The notes under the pieces were generated by a model. That model saw only the letters and a program-made list of their open reading frames with translations. It did no database searches and was not told the DNA's origin. Position numbers and translations under genes: made by a program. Of a stretch of 64,000 nucleotides of DNA, positions 1 through 8,693 are shown piece by piece. This stretch comes from an uncultured Campylobacterales bacterium (GTDB lineage: Bacteria; Campylobacterota; Campylobacteria; Campylobacterales; Arcobacteraceae), in assembly GCA_947503785.1 (NCBI GenBank), contig CANNFB010000006.1, positions 1 through 64,000 of the forward strand, in the 5' to 3' direction. Numbering within the stretch: position 1 is the first letter of the stretch; each line of letters starts with the position of its first letter.

Positions 1-150
1 AAAGATTACTTTATAAACTATTTACATTGTTAAAGATCATCCATCTTTCGCAACATTGTGTGTCACTTAATTTGGACAGGAATTATAGGAGATTTATCTA
101 GCTTTGTCAAGAGGTATTACTTAAATCTAGTTTAAATTTTGGAATTTATA
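1..150 (-). promoter_or_regulatory. rRNA operon promoter and boxA leader (operon lies left of window)
   Basis: On the minus strand a perfect -35 TTGACA (105-110) and a perfect -10 TATAAT (82-87) are separated by 17 bases. Transcription would start near 75 and run out of the window to the left. The leader contains ATGATCTTTAACAA (27-40), which matches the boxA antitermination element of rRNA operons, and a boxB-like small hairpin AAAGAT/ATCTTT (32-48). The stretch upstream of the -35 (111-150) is A/T-rich, as in an UP element. No other class of gene commonly combines a consensus promoter with boxA, so I infer a 16S rRNA gene just beyond position 1. The rRNA itself is not in the window. Confidence 0.8.
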
Positions 151-193
151 TTCTCACTTCTTTATTACTATAATTTACTTGTATTTATTCTAC

Positions 194-1432
194 TTATAAT
201 AAATGTCCTGCTAAGTTTCCACTTGAAAAAGACCATTGAAGATTAAAACCTCCACAAGGTCCATCTAAGTCCATTACTTCACCACAAAAATATAAACCAT
301 CTACTAGTTTACTCTTCATTGTTGTTGGATCTATTTCTTTTAATGTAACTCCACCTCTTGTAATCATTGCTTTTTTAAATCCTACAGAATCAATTACAGT
401 TAAAGGTGTATTAGTAAGTATTTTGATTAAATTATTTCGAACTTCTCCATTTTGTTCTTTAAACTTTTTAGTAACATCTGCATTTACTATTTGGCATAAT
501 TCTTTTGCAACAGAGAGTGGAACTAAAGTAGAGGTATTATCTAATACATTTGAATCAAGATTAGTACTTGCATGTTTTTTTATAATCTGTAAAACCTCAT
601 CTTCATTTTTGCCTTTTACCATGTTTATTAATAATGGCACTTCATCATATTTTTCAAGCAAGGGTGTGATTTCTCTTGAGAAATCTAAGATAACTGGTCC
701 TCTTAATCCTTTTGATGTAAAAATTAAATCTCCTACAGCTTTTAATTTCTTTGCTTTTTTCAAATCTATTTTTACTATTGCTTTGGCAATTGTATCAGCA
801 GTACAGTTTGCAACCCATGTTTCTTTTGTATAAACAGGAAGCATTGCAGGATAAAGGTCTGTAATTTTATGACCTAGTTCTTTTGCAAATTCATAACCAT
901 CACCATGAGCTCCTAGAACTGGAAAACCTAATCCTCCTGTTGCTACTATTACATTTGGTGCATTAAAAATAGTATCTTGTGTTTGAACTCCAGAAATTCT
1001 ATCTTCAGATATTAAAAGTTTTTTTACTGATTGATTACACTCTATTTCTACACCTAAAGTATTTAACTCTTTTTCTAAAGCCTTTATTATTGTTGAAGAG
1101 TTATGAGTAACAGGGAAAATTCTAAATCCATCTTTTGTATCTGTTTGAACTCCTATATTTAGAAAGAATTCTCGTAAGCTATCTCTATTTAGCATATTAA
1201 TAGCAGTTGTCATAAATCTACCATTTTTACCAAAAGAGTTCATAAATTCTTCACTACTTAAAGTATTAGTTAGATTACATTTTCCTCCACCTGTTGCTTT
1301 TAATTTTGCACCAAGTGCTGGTAGTTTTTCTAGAAGAAGTACATTTTTACCTTGTTTTTTTGCAGTTATTGAAGCAATCATTCCAGCACCGCCAGAACCT
1401 ATTACTATTACATCATAATTATTTGTTTTCAT
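194..1432 (-). CDS. BaiN/HI0933-family FAD-dependent oxidoreductase
   Basis: This 412-residue flavoprotein begins with a Rossmann FAD-binding motif (VIVIGSGGAGMIASITA, about residues 9-25). A second conserved stretch, LGAKLKATGGGKCNLTNT, is typical of the HI0933/BaiN family of NAD(P)/FAD-dependent oxidoreductases. The C-terminal GLYFCGEVMDLDGPCGG motif closes the FAD site. The length is normal for the family. The physiological substrate is not established for most members, so the reaction cannot be named. It is cytoplasmic by sequence, with no signal peptide. The gene stands alone on the minus strand, 59 bp from a divergent exonuclease-family gene, and reads toward the rRNA promoter at the window edge with no obvious terminator between. 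Confidence 0.85.
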   Translation of the reverse strand: MKTNNYDVIVIGSGGAGMIASITAKKQGKNVLLLEKLPALGAKLKATGGGKCNLTNTLSSEEFMNSFGKNGRFMTTAINMLNRDSLREFFLNIGVQTDTKDGFRIFPVTHNSSTIIKALEKELNTLGVEIECNQSVKKLLISEDRISGVQTQDTIFNAPNVIVATGGLGFPVLGAHGDGYEFAKELGHKITDLYPAMLPVYTKETWVANCTADTIAKAIVKIDLKKAKKLKAVGDLIFTSKGLRGPVILDFSREITPLLEKYDEVPLLINMVKGKNEDEVLQIIKKHASTNLDSNVLDNTSTLVPLSVAKELCQIVNADVTKKFKEQNGEVRNNLIKILTNTPLTVIDSVGFKKAMITRGGVTLKEIDPTTMKSKLVDGLYFCGEVMDLDGPCGGFNLQWSFSSGNLAGHLL

Positions 1433-1490
1433 TGGCTAATAATAACTAAAGATTGTTAAATATAATCCATTATTTGGATATACTAAATTT

Positions 1491-2492
1491 ATGAAAATAA
1501 GACTTGGTACATTTAACCTCTTTCAATTTGTAGAACCTCCTTACTCTTGGTATACTAAAAAAGAAAAATTCAATAAACTTCAATGGACAGAAAAAACACT
1601 GTGGATTAAAAATCAAATTATTCAAATGAATTGTGATGTAATTGGATTTCAAGAAGTCTTTTCTAGAAATGCATTAAAAAATATTGTTAATGATTTAGGT
1701 TTTAAGTATTTTGAAACTACTGATATTGCAAAAATTAGTAAAGATAATCCAAATGTTTATAGCACTACAACAGTTGCCATTGCTTCAAAGTTTCCTATAT
1801 CACATGTACAAGAAGTTAAAGCACATATTCCTAGTATTAAAAAACATAATTATGAAGGCTTTTTCAAATTTGCTAGAATTCCTATTAAAGCTACAATTGT
1901 ACTTCCAAACGAACAAGAAATACTTGTATATGTTTGTCATTTAAAATCTAATAGATTAAATGAGTTTGAATATACTTTTAAACAAGAGGATTCTTTAGAG
2001 CATAAAAAATCTCTGATTGATGAAGCTTTAAAAAATAAATATTCTAGTTCTTTAAAGCAAAGACTGTGTGAAGCCTCATCACTTTTCTTTGATATAAAAA
2101 AAGAAAAAAATAAACCTAGTATTTTAATGTGCGATTTAAATGATAAAGAGTTTTCTCTAACTATTGATGCTTTATGTAATAATCAGTATCACGATGAAAA
2201 AAGAAAAGAAAGTTTGATTTTACACGATGTACATAATCAATATGAAAAAACTATATATAATCCACATCCTGAACAAAAAGAAATAAAAAGAACTCCCACA
2301 AGTTTTTTTGCAGGAAAAGGAAATGTTCTTGATTATATATTTATTTCAAAAGAGTTTAATAAAAAGAATAAAAACTGTATTGCTGAAGTTACTAACTATA
2401 CTATTTGTGATAAGCACTTACAAGAAAATCCAGATGGTTCATTACTAAAAAGTGATCATGCACAAGTTGTTTGCGAACTAACATTTAAATAA
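1491..2492 (+). CDS. endonuclease/exonuclease/phosphatase family protein
   Basis: The 333-residue protein has the four landmarks of the EEP (DNase I-like) fold in order: GTFNLFQF at the N-terminus (Asn), VIGFQEVF (catalytic Glu, about residue 55), MCDLND (about residue 218) and a C-terminal SDHAQVV (catalytic His). Members hydrolyse phosphodiester bonds in nucleic acids or phosphoinositides and need divalent metal. The substrate here cannot be told. There is no signal peptide, so it is probably cytoplasmic. The length is normal. It is monocistronic, with its start 58 bp from the divergent flavoprotein start. It is followed by a 182-base gap that holds a separate promoter and hairpin. Confidence 0.8.
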   Translation: MKIRLGTFNLFQFVEPPYSWYTKKEKFNKLQWTEKTLWIKNQIIQMNCDVIGFQEVFSRNALKNIVNDLGFKYFETTDIAKISKDNPNVYSTTTVAIASKFPISHVQEVKAHIPSIKKHNYEGFFKFARIPIKATIVLPNEQEILVYVCHLKSNRLNEFEYTFKQEDSLEHKKSLIDEALKNKYSSSLKQRLCEASSLFFDIKKEKNKPSILMCDLNDKEFSLTIDALCNNQYHDEKRKESLILHDVHNQYEKTIYNPHPEQKEIKRTPTSFFAGKGNVLDYIFISKEFNKKNKNCIAEVTNYTICDKHLQENPDGSLLKSDHAQVVCELTFK

Positions 2493-2502
2493 ATACAATC
2501 TA

Positions 2503-2556
2503 TTAACAAATCGTTTACAAACTCTTTACAAACTATTAACATTAACGCCCTATAAT
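2503..2556 (+). promoter_or_regulatory. phased promoter of a candidate small RNA
   Basis: A perfect -10 TATAAT lies at 2551-2556. It is preceded by four T-rich units that start exactly 11 bases apart, at 2503 (TTAACAAATCG), 2514 (TTTACAAACTC), 2525 (TTTACAAACTA) and 2536 (TTAACATTAACG). Promoters of the main sigma factor in Campylobacterota often have periodic T-rich upstream sequence in place of a strict -35, which fits. Transcription should start near 2563. No open reading frame follows, so this is unlikely to be an mRNA promoter. Confidence 0.6.
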
Positions 2557-2562
2557 AATTTT

Positions 2563-2685
2563 AGCATTTGAATTAAGCCGCGAACTTATATAGATGTAGT
2601 AAAGATAATTTTTTCATTTCTCCTTAAGTAAAAGTAAGCCAAGTTCTCTCTTAACTTGTCTTACTTTTACTATTTTATTTTCTTA
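2563..2685 (+). ncRNA. candidate small RNA (about 115-120 nt) ending in a long hairpin
   Basis: Between the exonuclease-family gene and mfd lies a transcript-like unit: a good -10 box at 2551, about 65 bases of unstructured-looking sequence, then a long hairpin at 2627-2671 followed by a T-rich tail. I find no start codon followed by a worthwhile reading frame. The sequence does not resemble tRNA, tmRNA, SRP RNA or RNase P that I can recognise. I infer a small RNA. The alternative is that the hairpin only terminates mfd and the promoter is fortuitous. Confidence 0.4.
2627..2671. terminator. long bidirectional hairpin terminator
   Basis: AGTAAAAGTAAG (2627-2638) pairs perfectly with CTTACTTTTACT (2660-2671). 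After one mismatch the inner arms CAAGTT (2640-2645) and AACTTG (2653-2658) also pair, around a 7-base loop. The plus-strand side is followed by a T-rich stretch, so it can end the candidate small RNA. On the minus strand it comes directly after the mfd stop codon. Confidence 0.75.
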
Positions 2686-5662
2686 AATACTTCAATGTTG
2701 TAATAATAATATCATCATCATCTTTACTAGGACTTTTTATTGTTTCTTTTGTATCATCACTTTTTGTAAAAGTAATATTCATTTCATATGAACTAATAGT
2801 TTGAATACCTTTTTGTAAACTTAAAATTTTAATCATAATTAATTCTAGGAATTGTTTAGTTGGTAAATCTGGCTTTCCAAATCTATCTTCCATTTCTTCT
2901 TCAATTTTATAAACTTCATCTTTTTGCGTAGTTTTTGAAAGTCTTCGGTATAGTTCTAATCTCACCCTATCTTCAACTATGTAATCATCTGAAATAAATG
3001 CAGAAATTGCTAATTTTATATCAACATTTTTCTTTTCTTCTTTTGCATCGCCACTTAGTGTTGCTAGTGTATCTTCTAACATTTTTAAATATAAGCCATA
3101 TCCAATCTGTTTAATATGTCCACTTTGAGCTTCCCCTATAATATTTCCACCACCTCTAATTTCTAAATCTTGGTGAGCTAAGGCTGTTCCACTTCCTAAG
3201 TATGAGTTTGATTCTAAGGCAACAAGTCTTTTAATAGCATCTGCTGTAATTTGCTTTTTATCTTCAACTACGTAGTAACAGAATCCTTCTTTATTACTTC
3301 GACCTACTCTTCCTCTTAATTGGTGTAAATCTGCAATACCAAATCTATCTGCTCCATCGATTATGATTGAGTTTGCATTTGGAAGATGAAGACCTGACTC
3401 TACTATTGAAGTAGCTAATAAAATATCAAACTTCTTTTCTTCAAATGCATCAAGAATTTTTTCTGCATCTGCTGGTTTAATTTTTGAGTGAATAATTTCA
3501 ACTTTTATATTTGGGATTATTTCTTCTATATCAGCTTTCTTAGCTTCAATTGAAGCAATATTGTTATGCACATAAAAAAGTTGCCCGCCTCTTCTTTTCT
3601 CTCTTAAAACTATTTCTTTAATTAGTTTATCACTGTATTCTTTAACATAAGTTCTAACACCTAGTCTCTCACTTGGAGGAGTAAGCAGTGAACTCATACC
3701 TTTTAATTTTGATAAGGCAAGGTTCAGTGTTCTTGGAATTGGAGTTGCAGACATTGAGAAAATATGTACATCATCTCTTAAGTTTTTAAGTTTTTCTTTT
3801 TGCTTTACACCAAACTTATGTTCTTCATCTACAATTACTAAAGCTAAATCTTTTGCTGTAATATTAAGTAGTGAGTGAGTTCCAATTACAAATTGGATTT
3901 CTCCTGAGTTTAAACCTTTTTTAATTTCAGTTTTTTCTTTTGCTGTTGATTTTCCATCTAGTTTAGCCATAGAAAAACCATATTCTTCAAATCTTTTTTG
4001 CATTCCATGGAAATGTTGAGTTGCAAGAAGTGTAGTAGGACATACAAAAACTACTTGATTACCATTTAACACTGTTGCTAAAATTGCGTTCATAGCAACT
4101 TCTGTTTTTCCAAATCCAACATCACCAGAAAGTAATCTATCCATTACTCTTCCTGAGCTTAAATCTTTGAAAATCTCATTTACAGATCTTGCCTGATCTT
4201 TTGTATAATCAAAGCCTGAGCTTTTTCTAAAGTCACTTAAAATTTGTTTATCAACATCAATTTTTATACCATTTACTAACTCACGTGCTGCTGCTAGTCT
4301 TATGATGTCATTGGCAATTGCGAATAATCTATCTTTTACTTTTTCTTTTAATTTTGCAAAAGAACCTTTTCCTAGCTTATCAACCATAGCATAAGAACTA
4401 CCATCCGCTACATATCTATCTACTAAGTCAATATTTTCAACAGGAATTAAAAGCTTATCTTCTCCAGCATATTGTACAATTACAAAATCACGTTTAGCTC
4501 CCATTACGGTAACAGGTTCAATTCCTTTATATTGTCCAATACCATGTTTTTCATGAACTACATAATCATTTACTTGTAATTCATCAATTACTAGTTTTAT
4601 TTTTTTCTTTCTTCTTTTTTTAATCTCTTTATTTAAAGAAATTATTACTTCATCATCACTTACAAGATTTATAATATAAGATTCAAAAACATACTTAATA
4701 TTTGAATCACTTAAGTCTAAATCAAAAGCTTTTACTTTAGCTTCCGTACTTGAGATAATCGTAACTTTTTTACTTTTATGAAAAGAAATAAACTCTTTTA
4801 CATTTGCAGGTGCTATTTCTTTATGAGTTTTACTTTTATATATTTGTGGAGTTACTAGGAATTTATCTTTATTTATTCTTTTTTCTTCAAAAACATAAAC
4901 TTCTTCTATTTCTTCTAATGATTCTTGTGTAATAAAGCAATTCATACTTGAAGGTAAATATTCACCTAAATCATTTAAGTACCAAAAACCTAAAGAATGA
5001 ATATCTTTTATAAAAGCATCACTTGAAACAGTTTGAATTTCATTTGTAATATTTTCATAAGTTTCTTCATCTAAAGCTAAAAAAGCAGGTGTTATCTCTA
5101 TAGTTTCAATCTCTTCTTTAACAGACTTTTGATCTTCTATATCAAACTTTCTAATACTCTCAACTTCATCATCAAAAAGAGAAATCCTATATCCAACATC
5201 ACTTCCAAGAGGACAAATATCAATAATATCTCCTCTAATTGAGGCTTCTGCTTCACTTGTTACAATATCTACAAAATAGTATCCCCAATTATAAAGTTTT
5301 GATTTAAACGCTTCTAAATTTATTGTGTCTGCAAAATTAATTGTATATGAATCAAAACATTTTGCTTTTGGAAGAGGAAAGGATATCGTACGAATTGGAG
5401 AAATTAAAATTTTATTTTGTTTTTTATATGAATAAAATTCATTTAATACTTTTGTAATTTCTTGAAGTTCACTTGAAAATGACAATAAATCATCTCCAAA
5501 ATTTGCTCTAAAATCTGATAATACAAAAGGAGTGAAGCCTAAAAAAGAGACAATATCACTTGCAATTTGAGCTTGTTTATCATCATTTACTATTAGAAGT
5601 TCGCACTCTTTTAGTTGTTTATCATCTTTTAAATTCTTTAGAAATTCATATATATTGTTCAC
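2675..5662 (-). CDS. mfd: transcription-repair coupling factor Mfd
   Basis: Mfd is a DNA translocase that removes RNA polymerase stalled at lesions and recruits UvrA. The 995-residue product has the UvrB-like N-terminal part, the RNA-polymerase-interacting CarD-like domain (LQVNDYVVHEKHGIGQYKGI, about residues 360-380) and superfamily 2 helicase motifs: Walker A GDVGFGKTE with Lys519, then DEEH in motif II and SMSATPIPRT in motif III. The C-terminal TRCF domain is present. It is shorter than the roughly 1,150 residues of the E. coli protein, as is usual in this phylum. The start codon is GTG and shares its G with the TAG stop of the upstream gene, so translation is probably coupled. Confidence 0.96.
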   Translation of the reverse strand: MNNIYEFLKNLKDDKQLKECELLIVNDDKQAQIASDIVSFLGFTPFVLSDFRANFGDDLLSFSSELQEITKVLNEFYSYKKQNKILISPIRTISFPLPKAKCFDSYTINFADTINLEAFKSKLYNWGYYFVDIVTSEAEASIRGDIIDICPLGSDVGYRISLFDDEVESIRKFDIEDQKSVKEEIETIEITPAFLALDEETYENITNEIQTVSSDAFIKDIHSLGFWYLNDLGEYLPSSMNCFITQESLEEIEEVYVFEEKRINKDKFLVTPQIYKSKTHKEIAPANVKEFISFHKSKKVTIISSTEAKVKAFDLDLSDSNIKYVFESYIINLVSDDEVIISLNKEIKKRRKKKIKLVIDELQVNDYVVHEKHGIGQYKGIEPVTVMGAKRDFVIVQYAGEDKLLIPVENIDLVDRYVADGSSYAMVDKLGKGSFAKLKEKVKDRLFAIANDIIRLAAARELVNGIKIDVDKQILSDFRKSSGFDYTKDQARSVNEIFKDLSSGRVMDRLLSGDVGFGKTEVAMNAILATVLNGNQVVFVCPTTLLATQHFHGMQKRFEEYGFSMAKLDGKSTAKEKTEIKKGLNSGEIQFVIGTHSLLNITAKDLALVIVDEEHKFGVKQKEKLKNLRDDVHIFSMSATPIPRTLNLALSKLKGMSSLLTPPSERLGVRTYVKEYSDKLIKEIVLREKRRGGQLFYVHNNIASIEAKKADIEEIIPNIKVEIIHSKIKPADAEKILDAFEEKKFDILLATSIVESGLHLPNANSIIIDGADRFGIADLHQLRGRVGRSNKEGFCYYVVEDKKQITADAIKRLVALESNSYLGSGTALAHQDLEIRGGGNIIGEAQSGHIKQIGYGLYLKMLEDTLATLSGDAKEEKKNVDIKLAISAFISDDYIVEDRVRLELYRRLSKTTQKDEVYKIEEEMEDRFGKPDLPTKQFLELIMIKILSLQKGIQTISSYEMNITFTKSDDTKETIKSPSKDDDDIIITTLKYLRK

Positions 5663-5973
5663 TATTTATTTTCTTCTTCTTTTGATAACTCAAAATCATT
5701 TGTGTCATGATCATAATAATATGCAGGATAAGGTGTTTCATTTAAAAGAAAAATCAAGTTTGCATCTTTAAAAATATTTTTTTGAAGTCCTTTTCTAAAT
5801 ACTTCTAATATATATGCTTTTGTTGAAAATGTCGTTGTTGAACTTTGTGCAGTATAAACAAAAGGTTCTTCTTCAACAAAAGAAAAACCTTCTTTTTTTA
5901 AATGCTTTTCAAACTTTTCTTTATCTTCTAATCCTGATACATCTAATAATACTAATACTTCTATTTTTTCCAT
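5662..5973 (-). CDS. hypothetical protein translationally coupled to mfd
   Basis: I do not recognise this 103-residue protein. It is acidic at its C-terminus, has no signal peptide or membrane segment, and begins EKIEVLVLLDVSGLEDKEKF, which suggests a small alpha/beta fold. Its stop codon overlaps the GTG start of mfd by one base (TAGTG), so the two are almost certainly co-translated. A link to mfd function is inference from this arrangement only. Confidence 0.7.
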   Translation of the reverse strand: MEKIEVLVLLDVSGLEDKEKFEKHLKKEGFSFVEEEPFVYTAQSSTTTFSTKAYILEVFRKGLQKNIFKDANLIFLLNETPYPAYYYDHDTNDFELSKEEENK

Positions 5974-6045
5974 ATTCTTTATTTTCCTATATATTTATTA
6001 CATTAGAATCTACAATTGAATCTAATTTTAAAAAACATATTGTAG

Positions 6046-8637
6046 TTAAATGTGCTTTAACTTTTTATTCGAAAGTGGTATTTGTATTACAAAAGTAGCA
6101 CCATTAAGTTTATTATTATAAACAAATAGTTTACTATTCATATTTTTTTCAATAATTGTTTTACTCATATAAAGACCAATACCAATACCTTGTCCTTCTT
6201 CTTTTGTTGTAAAATAAGGGTCAAAAACTTTTTCTATAGATTCGTCATCTATTCCAGTTGCATTATCAATAATTTCTACAAATGCAAAAGAATCTTTTTC
6301 ATAAGTGCTAACAATAATTTTTGCATTACTAACAGTACTTTCACTAAAAGCATCTTTTGCATTATTTAAAACATTAACAATTACTTGAGAAAATTCATTT
6401 AAATAACCTTCAATAAAAATATCTTTTTTATCAAATTTTTTGATAATCTCAATCTGATTGTGATTAAAAGCTGCATTCAATAAGTTTACAGATTTATCTA
6501 TGGAATCATTTAAATTAAATAGTTCTTTTACTTTATTGGGTTTAAAAAAGTTTCTAAAATCATCAATTGTTTTAGACATATTATCTATTAGCATATTTGC
6601 TTTGTTTACTGATTTATCCATAAATTTGTCATTTAAATCGTCAAGTTGATATGAAAAATGTATATTTTGGACTACTAAACCTAAAGCGTTTAAAGGTTGT
6701 CTCCATTGATGAGCAATATTTCCTATCATTTCTCCCATTGATGCTAACTTTGATTGCTGAATTAATAATTCTTCTTGCTTTCTTACCTTTGCAATTCCTT
6801 TTTTAACTTTTAATTCAAGAGATTCATTTAATTGCTTTTCATCATTTATTAAATTCTCTATTTTTCTAGCCATATTATTAAATGACTTCTCTAACTTACC
6901 AATTTCATCATCAGATGTTATTTTTATTCTATAATCTAATTCATTATTTGAAAACTTATTTGTTCCTAAAAGAAGATTATTTATTTTTGTACTTATATAG
7001 TTTGATAGCCATAACGCAATTATAATAATTAGAAGAACCATTAAAACCGTAACAAAAGATAGTTCATTCATTAATCTATTTATTGAATTATTAATTTGGT
7101 ACTCATTTTCTTTAACAATTTCTTCGATATTTTCAGTTTGACTTTTAAGTATCTTATTTACATTTAACCTAGTTTCATCTGCTGCTGAATGAAACTCATT
7201 TACATTTGCACCAATAGTTACAAAACCAAATCCTCTTTTACCCTTATATTGTCCAGTAAAATATGGAATTGAAGCAGCTGTAGTTAATTTCCATACCTTA
7301 CTCCAAAGAATGATAAAAGAGCCATAACCACCTTCTCTTGTAACTTGCATCCAGCCTTGACATTGAGGTGCGAAATTTAGATATCTACAATCTAAGCCAA
7401 TATTACCATCTTTTAAAAGTTGTTTGAAATTTGGTTTTTTATTTAAAGATTGCTCTTTAAATATTGGGTATTTTTTTAAAAAAGCAATTGGTTCCTCTTT
7501 TGAAATTTCAATTTCTTTACTAAGACTTTTACTTAACCAAGGAACAACTTGTTCTCCTGTTTTTTTATCATATCCTACTATAAAATAATCTCTAGGATGA
7601 GAAATATTTCGACCTTTATTATCCCACATAAAAGCATAATTTCCAACACTAGCATCAGCAATATCTTGCTTAGCATTAACACTAGTAGGATTTGTTGTAT
7701 CTGTAAATTGCATAATATGTTCATGATCTAAGGCTAAAGATAAATATCCAACTTTTTTATTTTTTTTAAATATTGGAGTAATAAATCTAATAATACCCTT
7801 GAATTTTTTTCCTACTGGATTTTCTTTTCCTGCATAAGCATATTTTTTAGGTTCAAATTCTATTCCTTGTTTTCTTGCATTCTCTTCACTAAAAGTTCCA
7901 ATAACCTTACTTCCAATATATTCTCCAATTACTTTTGAAACATATATTTCCCCATTTTTTAAAGAACTTAACTTATTAAAATATATTTCTGAGTTTATAT
8001 ATGTATTTTCTCTTTTTGAAATATTTTTTAAGTTTTTATCTATTTGCGATACCTTATATTTTTCATTCCCATTTAAATCAAAATATGAAATTTCTTTATA
8101 TATTGGTATTGTAATTTTATTATTATCTAAAGGATTAGTAAGATTAAATTCTTTTTCATTATCTTTTAATTCAGCTTTTACAGCTTTATTATTTTTTAGT
8201 TCTTTAGGATTTAATTCTAGCCATTTATTAACTTTTTTATCATAAGTATAATCTCCATGAATTATAATATCTCTTTTTTTACTATTGTAAAAGCTATTCA
8301 AAATATTTTGATTTAATTCTAGTTTTGAAAGAAATAATATATCTTCATCTCTTTGATATAAGAACTGAGCTACATTGTTTGCAATTTCATAAGACAATCT
8401 TTCAATTGATAATTGAGATTTTTTATCTAAATACTTAACACTATCACTAATTGATTCATTTGCCGTATTAATAATAATCTCTTTACTTTGGTTATATAAA
8501 AATCTTGTACTGTCTTTCAAATATTCATCTAATTTTTGGACACCTGTATAAGCTATATATGTAATAATTAATAAAGGAATAATTTTAATTATAATAAAAA
8601 TTATTATAAGTTTTATTTTTATGCTAAGGTTTTTCAT
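6046..8637 (-). CDS. Cache/HAMP membrane sensor histidine kinase
   Basis: The 863-residue kinase has a transmembrane helix at about residues 7-29 and a very long periplasmic region of about 500 residues that contains a Cache-type sensor (for example IGEYIGSKVIGTFSEENA and SHPRDYFIVGYDKKTGEQVV). A second transmembrane helix at about 535-555 leads into a HAMP domain and a short coiled coil. The H-box GNIAHQWRQPLNAL has the phospho-acceptor His643, and the ATPase domain shows NVLNNAKDAF (N box) and GIGIGLYMSK (G2). The ligand is unknown. It lies downstream of the HD-GYP response regulator, which is its most likely partner. Confidence 0.9.
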   Translation of the reverse strand: MKNLSIKIKLIIIFIIIKIIPLLIITYIAYTGVQKLDEYLKDSTRFLYNQSKEIIINTANESISDSVKYLDKKSQLSIERLSYEIANNVAQFLYQRDEDILFLSKLELNQNILNSFYNSKKRDIIIHGDYTYDKKVNKWLELNPKELKNNKAVKAELKDNEKEFNLTNPLDNNKITIPIYKEISYFDLNGNEKYKVSQIDKNLKNISKRENTYINSEIYFNKLSSLKNGEIYVSKVIGEYIGSKVIGTFSEENARKQGIEFEPKKYAYAGKENPVGKKFKGIIRFITPIFKKNKKVGYLSLALDHEHIMQFTDTTNPTSVNAKQDIADASVGNYAFMWDNKGRNISHPRDYFIVGYDKKTGEQVVPWLSKSLSKEIEISKEEPIAFLKKYPIFKEQSLNKKPNFKQLLKDGNIGLDCRYLNFAPQCQGWMQVTREGGYGSFIILWSKVWKLTTAASIPYFTGQYKGKRGFGFVTIGANVNEFHSAADETRLNVNKILKSQTENIEEIVKENEYQINNSINRLMNELSFVTVLMVLLIIIIALWLSNYISTKINNLLLGTNKFSNNELDYRIKITSDDEIGKLEKSFNNMARKIENLINDEKQLNESLELKVKKGIAKVRKQEELLIQQSKLASMGEMIGNIAHQWRQPLNALGLVVQNIHFSYQLDDLNDKFMDKSVNKANMLIDNMSKTIDDFRNFFKPNKVKELFNLNDSIDKSVNLLNAAFNHNQIEIIKKFDKKDIFIEGYLNEFSQVIVNVLNNAKDAFSESTVSNAKIIVSTYEKDSFAFVEIIDNATGIDDESIEKVFDPYFTTKEEGQGIGIGLYMSKTIIEKNMNSKLFVYNNKLNGATFVIQIPLSNKKLKHI

Positions 8638-8693
8638 TTAACGCTTTCTTTTTGTATTTTAATGCCATTGTTTCAAACTTAATACAAAAAATT

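Noticed and set aside
34-136. An open frame with no start codon at the left edge, looking like the tail of a gene or transposase
   Set aside because: It overlaps the rRNA promoter and boxA leader, has no start codon and matches no family I recognise.
491-515. A sigma-54-like TTGGCA...TTGC pattern
   Set aside because: The spacing between GG and GC is 12, not 10, and the site lies inside a gene with nothing downstream to drive.
423-833. A 136-codon frame on the plus strand opposite the flavoprotein gene
   Set aside because: It is antisense to a well-supported gene and shows no family features; AT-rich DNA gives many such frames.
2503-2556. The TTTACAAAC repeats as DnaA boxes of an origin
   Set aside because: They do not match the DnaA box TTATCCACA, and dnaA and dnaN are not nearby. 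The phasing with a -10 box explains them better.
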